From the NCBI GenBank assembly GCA_964058845.1, contig CAXKVR010000569.1, positions 1-17,963 of the forward strand: 17,963 nucleotides of DNA. The letters are read 5' to 3'. Positions 10,235 through 17,963 of this stretch are shown one piece after another. A program made the translations under genes and the position numbers. The DNA comes from Carex sylvatica (lineage: Eukaryota > Streptophyta > Magnoliopsida > Poales > Cyperaceae). The notes under the pieces were generated by a model. It had not been told where the DNA came from. It was given only the letters and a program-made list of their open reading frames with translations, and searched no databases. Each line of letters begins with the position of its first letter. Positions within the stretch are counted from its first letter, which is position 1.

Positions 10235-11340
10235 AATCGAAGGCACCCTTTGGTGAATAACTGCTCCAGCTGTATCCAAATCAGATTTCTTGGACTCCAC
10301 TCATCTCCAGGCGCCCCCGCACTCCTATATATAGCCTTTGGACAGAAGAGAACACTATCTTAGATCTACTTTGTATTTTTATTTCATAGTTTAATTGAGA
10401 GGAGTGTGTAGAGATCTAGGCGGGTATTTCATTTATGGTTGTATTCCTCCTTTATTCTCTTATAATTATACCGTTCTGCAGCTACGCATACTTCTTAGGG
10501 CTAGGCAGTAAACCTTGTTACTCATGATGCTTTGATATATATATTTTGGTTTGATCATTGTTTAGTCTTTTGTCGTTTGATTATTTTTGCGCTTTATGTT
10601 CGATCTTTCTTGAATTTGTTTGTTAGTCTAGACAACTATTGTGATGGCCACACATGAAAGTTAGTCGCTATTAGGTTAATCGGATCGGGAAGGGGAGAAT
10701 AAAAATACTAGACTATTGGTGGAGATCTTAATGGAAGAAACCAATAGTCAAATCAACAAAAGTGTACATGGGAGTCTCGACATTCATAAACAAATATCGT
10801 ATTGTCGTGCCTTACCATGGGGACACCCTATAGGATCAATCGAGGAACCTAGTCAAGTGAATGTTGTGACTTTGGACTAATCATAAATCCTCTTGCAGTT
10901 TTCAAGTCAAGCCTTAACGGGAAGTTTTAATTAGTAGTGTGGCTGTAACAGCGAAAGTGACAGTCACTGTGTTTGGATTAGAAACCCTTATATAACAACT
11001 GAAAATCAACATCAAACAAAGAATCAAAGCGATCGAAGTTACAATGGAATACCGAAACTCTAGAAATTTACATCTCGTGTTTTACTATTCTATTTACTTT
11101 TAATTTTCTTTAAACACAAATTTACATCTTTCATCACCACAACAACTCTAAAGTTCTGATTTTGTTTAGCCTTTCAAAGAATTGTGATTTGATTGTTCAA
11201 GACCCTAGACGTTATTCCCTGCGGATCGACACTCGATTACACTACTCTATAGGTTTATTGCTTGTAATCCAATATAGTGCAATCGAGTTATAAATTTAAA
11301 AGCACTGAATGCTAATCCGTCCATCACCTATTTGGTACCT

Positions 11341-12850
11341 CTTGGACGTAAATGGGAAGTAGAAAATTGTCTAGTTGGTACTTGTGATCTTTGTTAAAAA
11401 AAAAAAAAAGGACCAAATAAGTTGGTTCTCTAAAGATTCGTTTTTTTAATTATGGTTTGTGAGAAAAAAATGTCGGTATTACGCTTTACTAATCTCGTCT
11501 ATTTTCCTAAGTCGAGCAAGTACTTAATCTTGATGTTAATTTAAAAATACTATGTTAGCAATCCATAAATATAATTCGATAACTCAATCTGATTTTGTAT
11601 GTATATCTTAAATAGTTTATTTACAGCTAGCATAAAGTAATTACATTTATTTTAAATTATTTTAACACTATTTTTGTTCAGATTGAGCGGTACTTTTGTT
11701 GAATTCTTAAGACACAAATTATATTGAATTAAGTTTCTTTAGCATATTTTTGTTCATTCCGACTCGATTAAACAAGTACTTGTTAGGTAGCTAGCTAGGC
11801 CAACTTGAGATTTAATCCTACTCATTGTGCCGAACGGGCCCCACTAGTATTACTTGTTAGTACAATATTATGAGCCTGTTTGAATCCTTCTTATACAAGT
11901 AATTAATTAGGGTGGGGTCCAGCTAGCAGATCCCATGCATTCTCTTGTACTTGTACTTGTATTCCTTTAATTCTTCAATATATAATTACATTTTTTTAGT
12001 TCTTGCTTGGGACCATTTATCTTTTCATACAGGAAGATTTCAAAATTCACCGCACCAAGTTGTAGATTTGTAAATTATTTATTAAATTTGGATATTAATA
12101 AAAAGAAAGGGGCTAGTTTTGCTATTGAAACGAACCCTTTACAATATGTCTTGGAAGGGGTGACAACTGACACGAGAAAAAAAACAAAAAAAAAGGAAAG
12201 GAAGTGGAAGAGAGAGTAGTCAGTAGTTGCTGATCCAATGGAGAATATTTTGGGCCTAACATGGGCCGTGATAAGAAAACCGAAGTTATAATAACAAAGC
12301 TAGCTAAGTTTCTCACATCCCCTCTCCTCTCCTCTCCTCTCCTCTCCTCTCCGTTCTTTAATTGATGATTCAAAGTGGTAATGTACCATTCAAATTTTGC
12401 AGCATATATATTCTCTTTTAAAAAATTAAAAAGCTCTCTTCAAACTTGTCCAGCGCTTCTTTTCAATTTACAACTTATAACTGGATACATTGCGCCATTG
12501 CGGTAAACCCTCTGCATTTTTTTTCTTATTTAATTTAAATAGCCTACTGTACTGTACTACTCCATTTAATCTATACAATGTTCAACTCAGAATAGCCTTT
12601 TCTTTTCTTTTTTGGTTGATGGTACTTGTTCTGCTCATCACGATACTCAACATTTCTAGACTTGTATGTATGAATTTCATGGCTTCTATTTATTCCATAT
12701 TTATATTAAGCTTAATTGGTTACATACATATTAATTATTAATGTTATAGCTAGGTTGATTATGTATTAAATTACATTTAAGTTAAGTTAAATATCGTATG
12801 TAAATCAATCTTAGATTGTTAAATATATGTATATGTAGTTGATAAAAGCA
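11341..12850. other. AT-rich intergenic region upstream of the PDI-like gene
   Basis: No coding frame is supported. It holds A/T-rich DNA, AGCTAGCT-type words, a CTTGTA triplet repeat near 11944-11960, and the pyrimidine repeat at 12320-12352. Far-upstream promoter elements of the PDI gene could lie here. CCAAT at 12234 is not followed by a CACG at the ERSE spacing. Confidence 0.5.
12320..12352. repeat. (CCTCT)6 pyrimidine microsatellite
   Basis: A perfect CCTCT run about 650 bp upstream of the PDI start codon. The strand is pure pyrimidine, so it could adopt a non-B structure, and CT-rich tracts are common in plant promoters. A length polymorphism is likely. Confidence 0.9.
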
Positions 12851-12875
12851 TGGAAGGAAAAAAGTGAGTCGTTGG

Positions 12876-12890
12876 ATGGTCCATGTGAGC
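12876..12890 (+). promoter_or_regulatory. Second degenerate P-UPRE-like site
   Basis: The stretch GGTCCATGTGAGC resembles the 3' part of the plant P-UPRE (GGTCCACGTCATC) at 10 of 13 positions. As in the site 40 bp downstream, the ACGT core reads ATGT. It is weak on its own and is listed because two related sites flank the same proximal promoter. Confidence 0.25.
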
Positions 12891-12924
12891 AGAGAAAAGA
12901 AAATCAAACGGATAGAAAAGACGC

Positions 12925-12934
12925 GATGATGTGG
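12925..12934 (+). promoter_or_regulatory. Degenerate unfolded-protein-response element (P-UPRE-like)
   Basis: GATGATGTGG matches 9 of 10 bases of the reverse complement of the plant P-UPRE core (GATGACGTGG). The one change is C to T in the ACGT core. It lies about 30 bp upstream of the TATA box. PDI genes are known targets of ER-stress bZIP factors, so the position is suggestive, but the altered core may not bind. Confidence 0.3.
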
Positions 12935-12964
12935 CAGGAGGCTGGAGAGGAGATTATAGCAGTT

Positions 12965-12972
12965 TATAAATA
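12965..12972 (+). promoter_or_regulatory. TATA box of the PDI-like gene
   Basis: TATAAATA, a textbook plant TATA box, starts 37 bp before the first ATG. Plant transcription usually begins 25-35 bp downstream of the T, which would leave a 5' leader of only about 2-12 nt. Either the leader is unusually short or the main start site lies further upstream and this box is not the one used. Confidence 0.6.
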
Positions 12973-13001
12973 GAATAAACCCCATTTATTTTCCTTCAAA
13001 A

Positions 13002-13088
13002 ATGAAGATGCAGAAGATGCCATCTCTCTTCCTCGCACTGCTCACCATTTCCGCGCTCCTCTTAGTCTTAATCAACCCGGTCCGGTGC
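13002..13088 (+). other. Signal peptide coding segment of the PDI-like gene
   Basis: The first 29 codons encode a short basic start (MKMQKM) followed by a leucine-rich hydrophobic core and then NPVRC before an acidic run (TDEDED). This is the layout of a cleavable ER signal peptide, and it fits the KDEL at the other end of the protein. Cleavage after Arg28 or Cys29 is my inference. Starting at Met3 or Met6 would still leave a working hydrophobic core. Confidence 0.8.
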
Positions 13089-15940
13089 ACCGACGAGGAC
13101 GAGGACATAGCTTTCCTTTCTCAGGACGACGCGGATGAGGTCCATCCACATTTACCCCAATTCAATCCTGAAGAAGAAGAAGATTTGTCCGACGCAGACT
13201 CCGATCTGCCCCCCCAATTCAATCCTGAAGAAAATCAGAATGAGAATGAGAACGAAGACGACGTGGCCAAGTTTGACGACAGCCACGTCGTAGTTTTGAC
13301 GGACGCCAACTTCAGCTCCTTCATAACCAAAAATAAACATGTGATGGTTGAGTTCTATGCGCCGTGGTGCGGCCACTGTAAGACTCTGGCGCCGGAGTAT
13401 GCGGCCGCGGCAAAGGACCTGGCCGAGGAAGGTGCTGAGGTGGCACTGGCGAAGGTTGACGCTACAGAGGAGAGCGATCTGTCACAGAAGTACGACATTC
13501 AAGGGTTTCCCACTGTTTTATTCTTCATTGATGGTGTGCGCCTTGATTACTCAGGTGGGAGAAGCAGGTGAGTGAATTTCATCACTTTCCCTTTCCCTTT
13601 CCCTTTCCCTTTCCTTGCGCATTTATTTATTTATTTAAATATCACTCACTCTACCAGGGATACAATCGTGGAGTGGATTAAGAAGAAAATTGGACCAGGG
13701 GTTCATAATATCACAACAATTGAGGAAGCAGAGCACATTTTGACTTCCCAACACAAAATTGTCCTAGGCTACCTTCATTCTCTTGTGGTAACTTATTTCT
13801 CAACTTGTAATTCAATTTACTTCATTTCTGTTGTAAATTGAATTTGCTTTGCAAATGTGGATGAAAGAGCATACAACATACCTACCTGTAATCAAGGAAA
13901 GGAGATACAGACTCCCACCCCCCGAATCCGTATCCTCTCCGGTATTGCAGAGGATGATCCTCACTTTATGGTTTCAGATTCAATTTTAACCGGTTTGGTA
14001 TTCGGGCCGCAATAGGGGACAGTATTTTTGGGCTTTGAGATTCGTGCCAAGTTAAAAAGAACGGTTCAGATCTAGTAATGGTAAAAGATTCCCTTATCAG
14101 GTATTGGAGAGGATGTGAATTCCCCCCCCCCCCCCTCTAATCTTCTGAACCTGAATCTTATATTTATCTTATCCTGCTGATGTATGTACCAGAATGCAAC
14201 ATCACATCTCGATATTATATAACATAAATTTGATAATTGATTGCAGGGTGCTGATAGTGATGAGCTGTCAGCTGCCTCAAAACTTGAAGATCAGGTCAAC
14301 TTTTACCAGACTGTAAATGCAGATGTGGCCAAGCTTTTTCACATTGACCCCAAGGCCAAACGCCCTGCTTTGGTTTTGCTGAAGAAAGAGGAAGAGAAAC
14401 TGACCTACTTTGGTAAACATTCACTAAATAATCAGTAACACTTACCTTGATTCACTATTGCACTTGGTAGCTTTATCTAAATGATTTGATGGCAATATTA
14501 TAATTTTGCAGATGGAGAATTGAGTACATCTAGAATGGCCGAGTTTGTAGCTGCTAACAAGCTTCCTTTGGTGACCACTTTTACACAAGAAAGTGCCCAA
14601 TCTTTATTTGATAATGCTATTAAAAAACAGGTTCGGTTTATCAGACTTTTTTTATCAATTTGTTCCAAAGATTATCTGTCAGGCCAAAAGATAAGAACAT
14701 TTAAGTGAATGCAAAAAGGTTATTTGAAAAAGAAGTATATAAATATTCTCACATTTTATATGTGATACGAAGTTTTTTTTAATGATATTTATTATATTTT
14801 ATATCTACTTTTGGTGTGCTTATTTATAGGTTTTGCTCTTTACCTTGTCTAATGAGACAAGTGATGTCCTGCCGGTTTTCCAAGAAGCTGCAAAGTCATT
14901 CAAGGGAAAGGTATGTCCATTCTTTACTGTTAGTTTCTTCTCTTTCCTTTTTCTTTGTGAAGGTTTAAGTTCTCACTATTTATTTTATATCATGCTTGAT
15001 TGGTTGCAGATAATATTTGTGTCTGTGGAGAAGGACAACGAGGAAATTGGTGAACCAGTTTGTGCTTACTTTGGTGTAACTGGAGAGGGACCTCAGGTCA
15101 ATTTTTGCACAAGTTCTAGCTGCATATTTGTCATATATACTATTAGTTCTTTTACTTTTCTAATGCTTAAAAGACGGTGCTACTTATTTTGTATGAATTT
15201 TTTTCTCATTAAATAAAATAAAACAGGTTATTGCATTCTCCGGAAATGAAGATCAAAAGAAGTATTTTCTTAAGGGTGAACTTACCGTGGACAACATTAA
15301 GGTATAGTTATGTGTGTGTGTAGGCAATTTATCAAATGACAAACAAATTACTTTAGCTCTCAATAATGCTTTTAACCTTGTAAATTTTTTAATCTCTTTA
15401 GAAATTTGCTGAGGATTTTTTGGAAGACAGGCTTCAGCCATTCTTCAAATCTGATCCAATTCCTGAAACTGTAAGCATCTTAACTATGCATCCTCAATTT
15501 TCTGTTTGGAGTTCCTGATGTCTCTAATTTTGGCACATTTCAATTTTTTTGGCATAAATGGTACAGAACGATGGCGATGTGAAAATAGTTGTTGGAAATA
15601 ACTTTGACGAGATTGTACTGGATGAATCTAAAGATGTTCTTCTAGAGGTTGGTCCTACATTTTCTGCTACAGCCTACAGATAAATCTCTAAACTAGGTTA
15701 TGCAATAATGATTTTCACTTGAATATACAATTAAATGGATTTAGATATATGCCCCATGGTGCGGCCATTGCGAAGCACTGGAACCCATATATAACAAGCT
15801 GGGAAAACATCTACGTGGCATAGACTCTCTTGTTATTGCTAAAATGGATGGAACCTCCAATGAACATCCCCGTGCTCAGGTCTCTCTTCACTTTCACTTT
15901 GACATTCATATATTTTTGTGCAAATCTATCCCCCCCCCCC

Positions 15941-15975
<35 letters not shown>

Positions 15976-16316
15976 TTAAATTAATTTGTTTTGATGGATA
16001 TCAGCAAGATGGCTTCCCCACAATTCTCTTCTTTCCTGCTGGCAACAAAAGCTTCGAGCCGGTACACACTCCCTTAGTCTCAGTGGAACACAATTCTTGT
16101 TGAAAGTTGTTTTTGTAGGGCTTAAGATATATAGATAATTTTGTTTTGTCCTCTGTAATTTAGATTGTCTATGATGAGGAGAGGACAGTGGTGGAATTCT
16201 ACAAGTTCTTAAAGAAACATGCTTCCATACCTTTCAAGCTCAAGAAACAACATACCACTCCATCAGTCACAAAGTCTGAAGCCAGTGCAACAGAGTCTAA
16301 GAAGGATGAATTGTAG
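13002..16316 (+). CDS. PDIL1-4: Protein disulfide isomerase-like 1-3/1-4 (ER thiol-disulfide oxidoreductase), 12 exons, complete
   Basis: Join: 13002-13567, 13658-13787, 14247-14412, 14512-14630, 14830-14910, 15010-15096, 15227-15301, 15402-15470, 15567-15647, 15745-15879, 16005-16061, 16164-16316. This gives 1719 nt and 572 residues; all introns are GT-AG and no frame break is seen. Residues 1-29 are a hydrophobic signal peptide and about 30-90 an acidic linker. Domain a has WCGHC (Cys123, Cys126), buried Glu117 and cis-Pro170. Domains b and b' (about 200-430) lack CxxC. Domain a' has WCGHC (Cys464, Cys467), Glu458 and cis-Pro508. The C-terminus is KDEL. The family forms, breaks and shuffles disulfides of secretory proteins in the ER lumen. 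NxS/T sequons are at Asn103, 206, 335 and 517. The length is close to Arabidopsis PDIL1-3/1-4 (about 580-600), and the acidic N-terminus marks this subfamily rather than PDIL1-1/1-2. Assignment to 1-4 rather than 1-3 is uncertain. The first of three in-frame ATGs (codons 1, 3, 6) is taken as the start. Confidence 0.95.
13155..13268 (+). repeat. 57-nt in-frame tandem duplication in the acidic N-terminal segment
   Basis: A 21-nt stretch at 13155-13175 recurs exactly at 13212-13232, giving PQFNPEE at residues 52-58 and again at 71-77. The offset is 57 nt, so the unit is 19 codons and keeps frame. The rest of the two units has diverged into Glu/Asp-rich and Asn/Glu-rich runs. It adds negative charge to the linker before domain a. 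Confidence 0.8.
13568..13657 (+). other. Intron 1 of the PDI-like gene with TTTCCC hexanucleotide repeat
   Basis: This is a 90-bp phase-2 intron (CAG|GTGAGT to CTACCAG|G). It splits the Arg189 codon. About a third of it (13585-13614) is five copies of a CTTTCC-type hexamer, followed by an ATTT run. The pyrimidine-rich repeat sits where a branch point and pyrimidine tract would be expected, but it does not disturb either splice site. Confidence 0.85.
13788..14246 (+). other. Intron 2 of the PDI-like gene, enlarged by a transposable element
   Basis: At 459 bp this is the longest intron of the gene; the others run from 90 to 199 bp. It sits in phase 0 between Val232 and Gly233. Removing the 199-bp element at 13924-14122 would leave about 260 bp. 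The donor is GTG|GTAACT and the acceptor TTGCAG|GGTGCT. Confidence 0.9.
13924..14122. mobile_element. Short inverted-repeat element (MITE-like), intronic copy
   Basis: This 199-bp block is about 90% identical by eye to 4871-5067; the last ~85 nt differ at only a few positions. It begins GAATCCGTATCCTCTCC and ends with GGAGAGGATGTGAATTC, inverted termini that match at 14 of 17 positions. The flanks are C-rich on both sides (CCACCCCCC versus CCCCCCCCC), compatible with a 9-bp target duplication later altered by growth of the C tract (14122-14135). It has no coding capacity. Inverted ends plus a 9-bp duplication point to a Mutator-type non-autonomous element; that class is inferred. Confidence 0.75.
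15930..15974. repeat. Compound C12-(CT)n-(TA)n microsatellite in intron 10
   Basis: A run of 12 C, then CT repeats to about 15956, then TA repeats to about 15974. It fills over a third of the 125-bp intron 10 (15880-16004), directly after the exon that carries the second CGHC site. Confidence 0.9.
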
Positions 16317-16370
16317 AACAGAATTAACTTGTTCTTCTTCTGTTAGCAGCCATAGTTTGTTTAGTTTTGA

Positions 16371-16465
16371 AATTAAATAATGAGAGTGAGTTGAAAGAGA
16401 TGTTAAATGAATATAGGATAATAGGAGCCATAGTTTAGTTTGTGTGGCAAGAGGGAGAGAATAAA
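16371..16465 (+). terminator. Polyadenylation signal region of the PDI-like gene
   Basis: After the TAG at 16314-16316 there is a TTGTTCTTCTTCTGTT stretch. An AATTAAATAATG near-upstream-type element follows at 16371, and a canonical AATAAA at 16460-16465 is followed by T-rich DNA. The first would give a 3' UTR of about 80 nt and the second about 170 nt. Which is used cannot be told from sequence. Confidence 0.5.
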
Positions 16466-16469
16466 GGCT

Positions 16470-17963
16470 ACTCTTTTAACTTTGCTCTTTTTTTACTTGT
16501 TATCGTATGACAAGAGGGAGGGGAGGCAGAGTTAAAAAAGTAAAATTGTAGCTTATATTTACCAGGGACCACCATTGGTTGCTAGAATGCTAGTCTTTGC
16601 TTGCTTATGACCACCTTTGATTTAGTTGCATTGCATGGTTAGCTCTATCTAAAGTCAGTCACAGTCACAGTCACATATGATATGACATATTTTTATAGAC
16701 TTCTCATCTCGTCATCTGTGGCCTGTGGGTTTTGGTTTCACCCTGCCAGGTGGCAGCCAATTCCCTAAACCCTCCCCCACACAACTTATTCAATTCATAA
16801 TCTGCCCTCAAATGCCACCACAATTGCTACTGTTTCATAACTGCAAATTACTGTAACAAATGTTTTCTTTCAAAAAAATTAGTGTTCATGATTAGTTAAA
16901 AAAACTACACAATGAGAAATATGAAGTTAAAATATTAAAAAATTAACATATAAAATAAAATAAAAACTCCAATCTTCCAAAACGTAACAAGTCAGTACAA
17001 ATTCAGAATTTTTGTTTGATCCCACACGTTTTTTCTATTTTTACGAATCTAAACTGTCGAAACTAGTCTAATGCAAAAAATTAAAAAAATTGAATAAATT
17101 TTGTGTAGAGTCAAGTAAAAAAATCATTCAAAAAAATGAATGCATTAAAATTAATTTATAAACCTCCTAATTTTGATTCATTGATTTATACTAAATTAAT
17201 TTGACAATTTAAAATTTTTGCATGTAGATGCATCACTCGTAAAGTAGATGAGTTTCAACAGTTCGAATTTGTCATTTAAAATTAATTTGATAGGTTTTAG
17301 AGTTGAATTCAAAAAGAGACTTGGTAAAGTTAGGAACACTCTAGTTCTACTTGGAACATTTAATATTTCATGAAGAAACTGTACCATATAAAAACTTAAA
17401 AAAAAATTAAATAAAAATTAAATATAATAATTAAAGTTTGAAAATTATCAAAGGAGCATAGTATTTTTGTGAAATAATGTAGATCCGCACTTTAACTAAA
17501 TAATGTATGGATTGAAAATAATATTAATAGAAAGTCAGAAATTAACCTAACAGCGACAATGCATGAATCTTAGTTTTTAATGAGAATAGTACCACCAACA
17601 AGGACTGGTGCTTAATAGAGATTAAGACTTTTTTAATTCATATTTATTTATTTATTTATTTATTTTTCTTCTTTTGTTTCGGTCGGTTGGTCCGGAGGAA
17701 CACTCAAGCAAGAAAAGAGCATCACCACTCTTTCTTTTCTTTTCTTTATTTATAGCTAGGGTTGATTTGGTAGATTATATCTGGTGCAATTTCTTTTTCA
17801 ATTTCGTTCTAACAATTTTCTTTTCCTTAGGCCGACCGTCTCTCTTGCACTGTATTTAAGCCTTTTTCCTGTTTTTCTTCACTTTTCCCTTTTAGGACTA
17901 AATTATTTTGATTCAAGTTTTTATTTATTTCAAAGATTTATCCTTGTAAGTCTTGATCTCCAC
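16470..17963. other. AT-rich 3' flanking DNA, no gene seen
   Basis: No coding frame is supported. It contains three AGTCAC repeats (16657-16674), long A/T runs at 16860-17460, and a TTTA repeat at 17641-17667. The last 320 bp turn pyrimidine-rich, with TAGGGTTGATTTGG and a TATTTAAG box near 17851; this could be an LTR or promoter running off the window. I would not call it more than that. Confidence 0.45.
17641..17667. repeat. (TTTA)n microsatellite
   Basis: About six perfect TTTA units followed by a TTC/T-rich stretch. Confidence 0.9.

Larger units (their letters stand above)
9440..11340. mobile_element. Non-coding transposon-like block B (probably minus orientation)
   Basis: A 1.9-kb block with no gene-like frame. 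It has a T22 tract just outside (9411-9432) and CTATTTGGTAC at both edges (9458-9468, 11328-11338). The right part (11190-11300) contains CCCTGCGGATCGACACTCG. On the minus strand this resembles the start of block A in layout and in type of phrase. A TATATATAG box at 10326-10334 with a leader-like stretch after it suggests a promoter once existed. Family and limits are uncertain. Confidence 0.3.

Noticed and set aside
10000..10300. Overlapping 77-78 codon frames on both strands
   Set aside because: They overlap antisense to each other inside a transposon-like block, around a short hairpin, with no domain or conserved motif.
12122..12373. 83-codon minus-strand frame with an RRGEERRGE-like run
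   Set aside because: The charged run is the translation of the CCTCT microsatellite; nothing else supports a gene.
12490..12741. 83-codon hydrophobic frame on the + strand
   Set aside because: Hydrophobicity follows from T-rich DNA; no start context, promoter or family match.
13585..13614. Telomere-like repeat
   Set aside because: The unit is CTTTCC-type, not the plant telomere unit CCCTAAA, and lies inside an intron.
13572..13841. Frame that covers intron 1 and exon 2 as a separate 89-codon protein
   Set aside because: The FPFPFP run is the intron 1 hexamer repeat; clear splice sites at 13568 and 13657 make this part of the PDI gene.
16005..16011. Alternative 3' splice site at the second AG (CAGCAAG)
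   Set aside because: The second AG is 4 nt downstream, so its use would break the frame; the first AG gives AQQDGFPT, which fits the family spacing.
17674..17963. LTR or promoter of another gene at the right edge
   Set aside because: TATTTAAG and a TAGGGTT word are only suggestive; with no second LTR, primer binding site or coding sequence in view I do not annotate it as an element.

Overview
The window looks like nuclear DNA of a flowering plant, most likely a eudicot. It is AT-rich, full of microsatellites and small non-coding transposon-like elements. It holds one intact intron-bearing gene with short plant-type GT-AG introns. I cannot name the species from the sequence.

The only protein-coding gene I can support lies at 13002-16316 on the + strand. 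It has twelve coding exons that join without a frame break into a 572-residue protein disulfide isomerase of the plant PDIL1-3/PDIL1-4 subfamily: signal peptide, acidic N-terminal segment, two CGHC thioredoxin domains flanking two redox-inactive ones, and a C-terminal KDEL. A TATA box lies only 37 bp before the start codon, two degenerate unfolded-protein-response-like sites lie just upstream, and AATAAA-type signals follow the stop.

Region by region: 1-1200 is AT-rich with a (TTGGC)7 repeat. 1209-2520 holds three consecutive foldback elements of about 430 bp set in TA microsatellites. 2990-4180 has a diverged inverted/direct repeat structure. 4871-5067 is a short inverted-repeat element with a 9-bp target duplication; a sister copy sits in intron 2 of the PDI gene (13924-14122). 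About 5750-7552 and 9440-11340 look like non-coding transposon-derived blocks in opposite orientation, with their own internal motif repeats. 7552-9440 and 11340-12850 are AT-rich intergenic DNA with G-boxes and simple repeats. 16470-17963 is AT-rich and shows no gene.

I see no undescribed multi-gene protein system here. The most interesting material is the repeat biology: tandem foldback elements that share arms but carry different terminal palindromes, and a small element family that brings a ready-made splice acceptor and donor into intron 2 of the PDI gene. All alignments were made by eye.
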